A stretch of DNA of 32,224 nt from JAADHG01 sp964418645 (lineage in GTDB: Bacteria; Bacteroidota; Bacteroidia; Flavobacteriales; Flavobacteriaceae): assembly GCA_964418645.1 (NCBI GenBank), contig CAYQME010000027.1, forward strand, positions 1-32,224. The letters run 5' to 3'. The notes beneath the pieces are model-generated. The model saw nothing but the letters and a program-made list of their open reading frames with translations, ran no database searches and was not told the DNA's origin. Positions within the stretch are counted from its first letter, which is position 1. Each line of letters starts with the position of its first letter. A program made the translations under genes and the position numbers. This document shows positions 17,191 to 25,700 of the stretch, piece by piece.

Positions 17191-17246
17191 CAGTTAAGTC
17201 AATCTATTTTTGTTTGTGAAAGATACTATTTTTTAAGTTCAGTTGT

Positions 17247-17281
17247 AAAAAAAACCGTTATCATATAACGATAACGGTTTT
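17247..17281 (-). terminator. Rho-independent terminator after the first TonB gene
   Basis: A 12-bp perfect stem (AAAACCGTTATC at 17251-17262 with its complement at 17270-17281) encloses a 7-base loop. On the minus strand it is followed by an eight-base T run. It sits between the TonB stop and the remB-like start, so remB probably has its own promoter. Confidence 0.88.
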
Positions 17282-17303
17282 ACTATAAGTATTAATGAAC
17301 AGT

Positions 17304-18095
17304 TTATTGGACTTGTAACACTATAGGTAATCTAAAAATAACTGCTACATTATTATCGCGCTGTTTTCCAGGTATCATTTGAGGTATTTTATGAATTACT
17401 TTTATTGCCTCTCTTTCCAACTTATCATGTGGTGCTCTCGCTTTAATTTCGGTAACATAGCCTGTTTTGTCTATTTTAAACTGAACATCAATACGTTGTT
17501 TTCCACGCAAACCTAGATCTGAAGCTATATCTGAATTAAATTTTCTACTAATTAACCTTCCAATTTTATCAGACAGACATTTTCTACGTTCCTTATTGGT
17601 AGATAATCCTTCACAACCTGGATAAATAGGCACTTGTTCTACACCAATTATGTCGACAACTTCTTCAGGAATATATACATTAACATCCTCTGGAGCTAGT
17701 ACTTTTCCTGAAGTGTTTTGTTCTGGCGTAATAATCTCAAACAATTCCTTTTTTTGATATGTGTCATCAGGAACAATTTTTGGCGGCTGACTTAATACAA
17801 CCTTCTTTTTAAGTACTTCTGGTACTTCTTGTTTAGTAGGCTCTTCAAACACTTTAAATTGTTCAATAATAATAGTTTCATCTGAATCGTTTAAAATAGC
17901 GTAATCGGTAATAGGAATAACTGTTCTTTCAAACTGCATTTCAAACAAGCCATAAGTGGCTAGTAATGTTAAAATCAACCCAACCTGAAAGTACAAAGTT
18001 GAGTTTTTTTGTAAATTTGCATCATGCTTCTGTGATTTTTTCACGACTGGCTCGTTCTGACCAACGCGTTCGTGATTTTTCTTTGAAAAATTCAT
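17304..18095 (-). CDS. Energy transducer TonB (paralogue 1, no proline run)
   Basis: This 263-residue TonB protein couples the proton motive force to outer-membrane transporters. It has a basic cytoplasmic N-terminus, one membrane helix (about 33-52) and a periplasmic linker rich in Val, Glu and Lys instead of a long proline run. The C-terminal TonB domain (about 150-263) includes VPIYPGCE, RGKQRIDVQFKIDKTGYV and a LPIVLQVQ ending. Cys161 and Cys173 probably form a disulfide. It is closely similar to the next gene upstream in both the membrane helix and the C-terminal domain, so the pair looks like a tandem duplication with diverged linkers. Partner receptors are unknown. A strong terminator lies on each side of the gene. 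Confidence 0.9.
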   Translation of the reverse strand: MNFSKKNHERVGQNEPVVKKSQKHDANLQKNSTLYFQVGLILTLLATYGLFEMQFERTVIPITDYAILNDSDETIIIEQFKVFEEPTKQEVPEVLKKKVVLSQPPKIVPDDTYQKKELFEIITPEQNTSGKVLAPEDVNVYIPEEVVDIIGVEQVPIYPGCEGLSTNKERRKCLSDKIGRLISRKFNSDIASDLGLRGKQRIDVQFKIDKTGYVTEIKARAPHDKLEREAIKVIHKIPQMIPGKQRDNNVAVIFRLPIVLQVQ

Positions 18096-18145
18096 AATTA
18101 TTGTTTTAAATGTTAATGTTATGAATAAAATACAAGAAGCATACC

Positions 18146-18180
18146 AAAAAAATCCCGTTACAAAATTGTAACGGGATTTT
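18146..18180 (-). terminator. Rho-independent terminator after the second TonB gene
   Basis: A near-continuous 15-bp stem, AAAATCCCGTTACAA (18149-18163) with its exact complement (18166-18180), is followed on the minus strand by a T run. It lies between the two TonB genes, so they are probably separate transcription units even though they are adjacent paralogues. Confidence 0.88.
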
Positions 18181-18199
18181 AAATTTATGTTGTTTATTC

Positions 18200-18919
18200 T
18201 TAGTCTTGAACTTGGAATATAATAGGTAAAGAATATGGTACAATTACTGCTTTTCCTCTTTGTTTACCTGGTTTCATTTTTGGAAGCAAATTAATAACAC
18301 GTGCTGCTTCTTTTTCTAATCTTGGATGTGGCGCTCTTGAACGGACACCAACAACATTTCCATTTTTATCTATTTTAAAAACCACATTAATACGCTGTCT
18401 TCCGGTTAAACCTAAATCGCCCGCTAAATCTGTATTAAACTTCTTTTGTACAAATTTTGTGATTTTTGAAGACATACATTTTCTTTTGGCATCATTATTC
18501 CCTTTTTCACAACCAGGAAAAATGGGCACATTCTCAATTACTGCAAAAGGCACCTCGATGTCTTCTTCTACATCTTCTACTTCAACATCTTCTACTTCAA
18601 CAATTTCTTCCGTTTCGTCCGTTTCAGTAGATTCTATTACTGTTTCTTCTATTTCCTCTTCATCTTCTACAACCTCAATAACTTCAGGTGCGGCAGGTGG
18701 AGGTGGTGGAGGTGGTGGTGTTTGAATTTGCTCGGTGATTGGAATTTCTTCATCATCTAACTCATCCATGTTTAACATTCCTATATCAATATCACTCTTA
18801 TCGTAGGACTTGTAATTAATAGAAGAATACGTAACTATTAACATTAATAATAAACCAACAGCAAAATAAATTGAGCTATTTCGTCTTACATCAGCTTTCA
18901 AATTCTTTTTAGGTTCCAT
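18200..18919 (-). CDS. Energy transducer TonB (paralogue 2, proline run and acidic repeats)
   Basis: This 239-residue TonB has one N-terminal membrane helix (about 16-34), an eight-proline run (68-75), a very acidic linker (about 82-122) and the C-terminal TonB domain (about 128-239). The domain shows NVPIFPGCE, TGRQRINVVFKIDKNGNV and LPIIFQVQ, with Cys137 and Cys148. Residues 107-116 are two exact copies of VEVED, encoded by a perfect 15-bp tandem repeat. The proline and acidic spacers would hold the chain across the periplasm. The C-terminal half is nearly parallel to that of the downstream TonB gene. The gene lies 58 bp downstream of the VanZ-like gene and ends in a strong terminator. Confidence 0.92.
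   Translation of the reverse strand: MEPKKNLKADVRRNSSIYFAVGLLLMLIVTYSSINYKSYDKSDIDIGMLNMDELDDEEIPITEQIQTPPPPPPPPAAPEVIEVVEDEEEIEETVIESTETDETEEIVEVEDVEVEDVEEDIEVPFAVIENVPIFPGCEKGNNDAKRKCMSSKITKFVQKKFNTDLAGDLGLTGRQRINVVFKIDKNGNVVGVRSRAPHPRLEKEAARVINLLPKMKPGKQRGKAVIVPYSLPIIFQVQD
18571..18600. repeat. Perfect 15-bp tandem duplication in the TonB linker
   Basis: CATCTTCTACTTCAA occurs twice head to tail (18571-18585 and 18586-18600). In the minus-strand gene it encodes two exact VEVED units (residues 107-116). In-frame units like this can gain or lose copies by slippage and so change linker length. Confidence 0.85.
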
Positions 18920-18977
18920 AATTATTGTTTTTTCAAGATTGGTAAAATAACCAATAATTTACTAAAAAAGCAAGGGT

Positions 18978-19349
18978 TTATTTTTTTTTAACGATTGTGC
19001 TATTTTTCATGAGTAAAATAAGCGATACAATAGTAACTCCAATACTATTAGCAAGAATATCCATAATAGAAGCATCTCTTGCAACAGTAAACTCTCCTTG
19101 TAACACTTCAATAATTATACCAAAAACTATTGAACTAATAAATGCCAAAAGGATTGGTTTTCTAGTCTTAAACTTAATAAAAACTTTAAACCATAAAAAA
19201 GTTAATAGAGCGTATGCTAAAAGATGATAGATTTTATCTTCATAATTAGTACCAAAATAGGGCAATGCATCATTGCTTATTAAACTAAGAACTGCTAATA
19301 TAATTGAATAGCCTACTGCTACAAATAGCACTATTATTTTATTATGCAC
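18978..19349 (-). CDS. VanZ-like family membrane protein
   Basis: This 123-residue protein has four predicted helices (about 5-24, 41-58, 65-81 and 98-114). The VanZ-family landmarks are present: DKIYHLLAYALL (38-49), EVLQGEF (81-87) and RDASIMDILANSIG (91-104). VanZ of enterococci gives teicoplanin resistance by an unclear route, but most chromosomal members, including those in Flavobacteria, have no known function. It overlaps the end of gcvH by 8 bp and is the last gene of the ruvA-sprA-gcvH string. A short T-rich gap with a weak 6-bp hairpin separates it from the TonB gene. Confidence 0.88.
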   Translation of the reverse strand: MHNKIIVLFVAVGYSIILAVLSLISNDALPYFGTNYEDKIYHLLAYALLTFLWFKVFIKFKTRKPILLAFISSIVFGIIIEVLQGEFTVARDASIMDILANSIGVTIVSLILLMKNSTIVKKK

Positions 19350-19722
19350 CTATTAGTACTTTATAATCATTCGCTGAAAGTAAAACGTCTAATTTAGATA
19401 CATCGTCACATTTTACTTTTATCATCCAACCATCTCCATAAGGATCGGTATTCACTTTTTCTGGTTCGTCTTCTAAGGCTTCATTAAACTCAATTATTTC
19501 TCCTGAAACAGGTAAAAATAAATCTGAAACTGTTTTTACAGCTTCAACGGTACCAAATACTTCTTCTGCCTCTAAGGTTTCATCTAAGGTTTCTACCTCA
19601 ACATAAACAATATCTCCTAGTTCACTTTGTGCAAAGTCTGTAATTCCTATGGTAATAATGTCGCCTTCAATACTAACCCATTCGTGATCTTTAGTATATT
19701 TTAATTCAGATGGAATATTCAT
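19342..19722 (-). CDS. gcvH: Glycine cleavage system H protein
   Basis: This 126-residue cytoplasmic protein carries the lipoyl arm that shuttles the aminomethyl group between the P, T and L proteins of glycine cleavage. The lipoylation site is Lys63 in GTVEAVKTVSDL. The N-terminal KYTKDHEWV and the GITDFAQSELGDIVYVE segment are diagnostic, and the length is standard. Other gcv genes are not in the window. It lies 35 bp downstream of sprA and overlaps the VanZ-like gene, a context conserved in Flavobacteria as I recall it. It has no visible promoter of its own. Confidence 0.97.
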   Translation of the reverse strand: MNIPSELKYTKDHEWVSIEGDIITIGITDFAQSELGDIVYVEVETLDETLEAEEVFGTVEAVKTVSDLFLPVSGEIIEFNEALEDEPEKVNTDPYGDGWMIKVKCDDVSKLDVLLSANDYKVLIGA

Positions 19723-19757
19723 AATGTAATTTTTCGGTAAATATATTAGTTGTTTAA

Positions 19758-22700
19758 TTAGTTTCCAAAGTTATATCTCAAAGTTAGTCCTGAGCGAATA
19801 GATGTTTGTGGAAAAGCTGTAGATATTGCATATTCTGAAAAGGAATAGTCAAAAAAGAAAATCCCTGTTAAGTTCTTACTAAATGCATAATCTGCAGTAT
19901 ACTTAAGACTCCATATGGTTTGTCCAGAAGTTACCTGATTATTGTCTAGATCTAAATATCTAATAATAGTTTTATTTTCTCTAACTGAAACATCAGCCTT
20001 CATATTTAAATCACTTTTTATTACTTTTCGTGGACCAGCCATTTTAGAATTAATTTTTACATCTTTTATTCTATAACCTAACCCGAAAATGTATTCTTTA
20101 CCTTGAATTTCGGTGAGTAAATTGTTATCAAAACTTAAAGATAATACACGATCCTTTCTAATTTCTGCCAATATCTTCATAGAATTTTTCATTTCAAAAT
20201 CTAACTTAATTAATGGGCTAAATTGTTCTACTAAGTTAATATTACTAAATAAAGTTTCATTTTTATAATTCCCGGATTGATCTAATACATTCTGATTTTG
20301 TGTGTTATAATCTGCGCCTAAATCAGGAGCATTATAATCAAGGTTCGTTCTAAATTGGTTAATGGTATAACTAGCACTATAGCCGTGTGCTACAGAAAAA
20401 CGCTTGAAATGCTTTTTAAACCACTTCATTTTCATAAATCCGGTATATTTTAATGACCAATTAGGTATTGGTACATCTCTAAAAGCTCCTAACTTTACTT
20501 TACTAGCGTCCGTACCTGAATAAGCTGCTAAAAACGCTGGTAATAATACCGCTTGATTAGATTTACCATATCCTAATGGAAATCCTGTTACATCGCCATT
20601 TTCAAAGTTTGCTGGATTAGAAAAATTAACACCATCTCTTTGCGCCAGTCGTCGTGCTATGATTAATCTATTTGCTCTAAAGTCTTCAAAAGGAATCGAC
20701 CCATTTTCATCACTACTTTTAAAAGCCGTTTTTATTAAAGATGTTGAAATATTGAAATTCCCAAATGTATTTTGAATTAATGAATTGTAGGTGTCACTAA
20801 AGCCATCTCCATTGGTATCCGTTGTATTAAAGTTTTCGGTAAAATTACTAGCATATGTACGTCCTCCTGTAACATCTATTTTTAAATCTCGTACTGGCTC
20901 TACAGTTGCCGATAGTATTAAGTTTTTATTTTGTGTCTCTGTGTATTGTTGGTTAAAATCTGGAAAAACTGTTAACCAACCATTCCTAGCTGCTAAATGT
21001 CTAATATCTCTCTGGCTTCCAAAAGTATAACCAAAGGTAGGTTTTGTTGTTCCTATAAATCCAGGTGTTTGTAAATATCCTGGTAAGAATGATCCATTAT
21101 TTTCAGTGTAATTAATTTGAACTCTTTTAACCATAGTTAATATATCTACTACAGTATTAAATGCCGCATTGTTTTTAGATTTAGCAGCTTGTTTTTGGTT
21201 TGCATTAGTTGCAGGAACACCTCTATTTGATTTTGAATTGCCCGCTGTGGATTTGCTCTTTTTTCTAACCAATCCAATATAGCTATACAAACGTTTCATA
21301 TCTAAAGTGGCATTCAAATTATGCGTGTTTGCATTTGATACCGAGTTTCCTAAATTATATGTTTGTCCATCAATAGTTAAATTCCCAAATAGATCAGATC
21401 CCTTTTGCCATAGAAAATCTCCTGTATATGCATAGGTTGCAGTAAGAAAACTAAGTGCTGGTATTTTATTTATAGGTATTTCATAATTAAGCCCTAATTG
21501 TTGAAACTGTCTATTAGGATCACCAACATCAAAGAACCCATCCCATACATCTTTAGAAGGGTCTTGTGAGCCATTTAAATTATCATTAATAAAATAATTA
21601 CGAACAATATTATTGTTTGACGCTGTAAAATTCAATCGTAATGCATCCGTTAGGTCGTAGTTAATTGTGTATTGAAAATTAAATGTGTAGTTTCTTCTAA
21701 ACAATTCTTCAATGCTAATATTACTGCCTCCTAAATCAATCTCTCTAAATTTTTGCTTATTGAATTGTCTCACAAAATCAGAATTCACAGAAAAACTCGT
21801 TGGCAATAAATTAAAGTTAAAATCTTTTAATATTTTCCAGTATTTTCCTTTAAATAAGGAATCGTTCTTTTTAAAAGGTTCAATTTTTATTGGATTAAAG
21901 CTAAAGTTATAATTTGCACCTACTCTAATATTTTGGTCTAGTGCATTTTCAATTTCAAAATCTCTATGTTCAACTTGATTAAACGAATAGTTAAGCGTTA
22001 CATTTTCTACATCATAAAATCTTGGAGTTGCTTCTCCTGTTCTTTGCTTTCTGACACCAATAAAGTTAATACTCTGTCGTTTTGTATAGTCTTCTGACTG
22101 TTTTCGAATAGTTTCCCGTTCGTTACTATTTGCTGCGGCGTCAAGACGGGTTTGAAGTTTTACATCTTTATACTGCTGATCATATTCTGGTGTAATAATT
22201 GCTTCGCTTTGACCATAGTTAAATGGAATTTGCAGTCCCCAATTTTTTGGCAATAACTGCCCCAGATTTACATTTGTAACTACATCGTATTGTTTAACAT
22301 CCTCTCTACTTCTTTCATTAGGTCCTTGTTCAATTGTGCCAAATCCTGTAGTGCTTCTTCGTCCTGTAGCACTAATATCCATAAAGTCTGCTATGTTAGT
22401 ATCCATACTTACTATAGCTGCCCAACCGCCTTTATTATCCATGTCTGACAATCGTAACTCATTAAACCATACTTCAGCACATACATCAACATTATCTTGT
22501 CTGGAGTTTTTAATCCCCACCATAAGTGTTCTTATATCTCCAAAATTTGGATTCCCTTTAATGGCAACACGGTGTTGTCCTATTGTATATGGCGAAAATT
22601 CTGGAACAGGAGTTTCGGTTAATACACCATCTATAACATCATAAAATGTTGGGTCTAGATTACCAAGAGTACCTTCAGAAATTCCTAAAGCTTTAATTTT

Positions 22701-25700
22701 TGCAAGTACTTCTATAGGGAAATTAATTTCATTCACATCTGGCCACACCGCAGTTTCACTTATAGAACCTCCTGGAGACACTTCCAACGGAATTTCTATT
22801 TGGTAATAGTTTTGCGTAAAATCGTTACCCATTCTTATAAAACCAATAGCGTCACCATCTGCTATACCGGGAGACGTTCCTTCTTCGGCATGTATAAACA
22901 TTCTCAGTTTTTTAAACTGTCGCATGTCTACACTAATATTTTTATAAACCGCTCGTGAATCTTCTGGCTCTAATTTACATGTATTAACCACTAAAGATTG
23001 TTCATTTTGTCTAACCAGCGTATTGTTATTATTTAATTGTTCCCGCTCTACTCCTGGAGGAGACACATAAGTACCATCGTTTTCTTGAATGCCAATAATG
23101 CCTACGTTAAATTCTGTACCATCTGCATCATTGTTTGGATCATTGTCTAAAGACAATTGATAACGTCTCCAATCACTACGCACTAAATCTAAAGTTCCAA
23201 AACGCAATACTACATCTTGGGTGAATTCTTTTAAATACAGACGCATAAAACGGATGGATCTAAAATCTGAAATCCCTCCAACTTGTCTTGTTGACGCTGT
23301 TAGTGGAATTCTAAATTGATACCAACGTACTAATCTCGAATCTCCATTTGGCAGTGTTACTGTTACCTCTTTTCTGTCTCTAACACTCGAATTATTAGGG
23401 TTTGCCAAACTCGTTGGAGTAATATCTAGTTCATATTCAAAATAACTATCAATGGTGTTCATTGTGTTATCTCGATTTATATCTTCTACGTCAGGCTCCG
23501 TTGTAGAACCTCTATTCGTTTGTGAAAATGTATCTGGCGAATTCCCTTCTTGACCATTATATAGTTTATAGCGGTCAAAAATATCGCCTTCAGTATTTAA
23601 AAAGTATGAATAATTATCTTTTGCTGGATCAGATAATCCTGCGAAAGCAGGAAATACTGATGCTTCTTCGGCATCGTCATAGCCATCATAACCCACATCT
23701 TGGTTTATTCGTTCTTGTCCCAAACTAGAAAATGCATAAATCAAAGATTGGTTTTGTGGCACTACAGACCCCCAAACCGTTTGAGGCAAAGTACTAATAT
23801 CTCCTGATTCGTCTAGACCATTTTCATATTGTTTACGTCCATCTTTTAAGATATCTTCAGAAATATTCCCAAGGTTTATTGTTAATTTACCTCCCGGATT
23901 AGATGGATTATCCAAGAAAGGATCTAGCATCCAAAAATCGATATATTCAACATTTGCTTGCTCAAAATCTGTAGATGTAAGTTGTCTTATAATACCTGCC
24001 CATGAATCTTGCGGATTAACTAAAGTATTATTACTTGCGTTAGGATCCATATTATAAGCACCCCTTTCTGAAGGGTAATATGCTAAATCTAGTGGATTAA
24101 TAACTGTGGTTTGCCCTTGTACAATATCTATTTGAGGAAAAATTTCTTCAATAGAAACTCGTCGTGTATATAGATTAGACATGTCGTCATCACTAATACC
24201 ACTTGGTCGTAAACTACTATAAAAAATAGGATCTATAGTGTACCAGTTTAATTGTGCTCTATCATAACCATTTTGAACACCATTATCATCTTCAGGACCT
24301 TCACTATAAACACGTCCTAATCCTCTAGGTCTACTTGATAAGTGCCATGATATAGGTGAGAGCATATCGATTGCATTTTGAGTGCCTTCAAAGTCATCGA
24401 CATAGGTTGTTGCTTCACTATTAAAGTTTGATCCTTTTGGTGCTCCTGGAAGCAAATATGCAAATTCCCCTCTAACCGATAAGTTTGATGGGGCATCAGT
24501 ATCTATATTTGGTAATTTATTTGCTAATCGTGTTAAAAATGGTACCTCCGTTGAAAAATTACCATTAATCCCAAATATGGTGTTATTTATAGGTTCTGCG
24601 CCATAACTTGCCTTTTGCGTAATTGGTCGCTCATTGAGATTTAAAAACGTTGCTCCTAATACAAAATTTTCATTAAATTGATGCTCAACATTAATTCCTG
24701 AAAAGCGTTTGGTTTGTTGTCCAAATACCGCATTGTTTTCTACTGAAACTTGAATTGGCGTATTAGACGCTTGTAATGCTGGGTCTAAAATTTGAACCGT
24801 TCCTAATTGATAATTTACAGTATAATCTACACCTTCAACTAGTACTCTTCCTCCTGCTGTAACTTTAACAGATCCTCGTGGTACATTAAATGCTCCTATT
24901 GGAATTCCTGTTCCTCCTCCAGACTTATAACGCCCTTTAATTTGAAACTTATTTTTTTCGCCATCCTCTAAAGCACCTGTTTTTGTTGACTTATATAATT
25001 TGTCGTAAACATATTTTGCTTGGTTAGGGTTATATTGTGTGGGATCGTTATAATCTAAATCGTTATCACTCGGATTATTATCTATATCCAACACGTCAAA
25101 TAAATATTTACCAAAAGGTTCTACATTGGTGAAAATTATTTTTCCGTTTTGTTGGATGACCGTAATTCCCGGAACAAAATCAAAAAAACCATCACCATTA
25201 AACTGTGGGTCGTTATTAAAATTTAATTTATCCAAATTAAAAACTCTCAATAATGGTGTCTCTTCTAAAGCATCTTCGTTTGGCGCAGGTGCAGGGAAAG
25301 GTGTGCCATCAACCGGAGTTATAAAGTTTAAAGGAGACGTTTCAGTATAAAAAATATTTAATTTAAAATCTTCTTTGTCTAATTGAAAAGAGCCTGTGTT
25401 GTAAATATTCTTCATCATCAAGTCCCAAATAGGTTCTTGTACATTCGTAACAGTACTCTTTAACATTTTAAGTACCAAACTATTATTATTAATAATGGTA
25501 TTTCCTGTGCCTCCATCTATAGAAATACCAGTAGCATCTATTCCATCATTTGCAAATTCACCAACCTGAAATACTTGATCTCCAACAGTAAATTGAAACG
25601 CTACAGCCAGTATTTCGTCATTTTGTAAGCGCTGATTTAAAGAAATATATCCCAATTGGCTATTCAATATATACTCATTGCCTTGAGTAAGTTTTTTTGC

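Noticed and set aside
17218..17225. TATCTTTC upstream of the remB-like gene as a promoter
   Set aside because: The last base departs from TAnnTTTG and no TTG is found at the right distance.
18459..18725. Plus-strand ORF rich in Ser, Thr and Gly opposite the TonB gene
   Set aside because: It is the mirror of the acidic and proline codons of the minus-strand TonB gene. The TonB domains on the other strand are clear, and this frame has no recognisable family or start context.
18938..18955. Hairpin ATTGGT...ACCAAT between the VanZ-like and TonB genes
   Set aside because: A 6-bp stem is too weak to call a terminator, although T-rich sequence is nearby.
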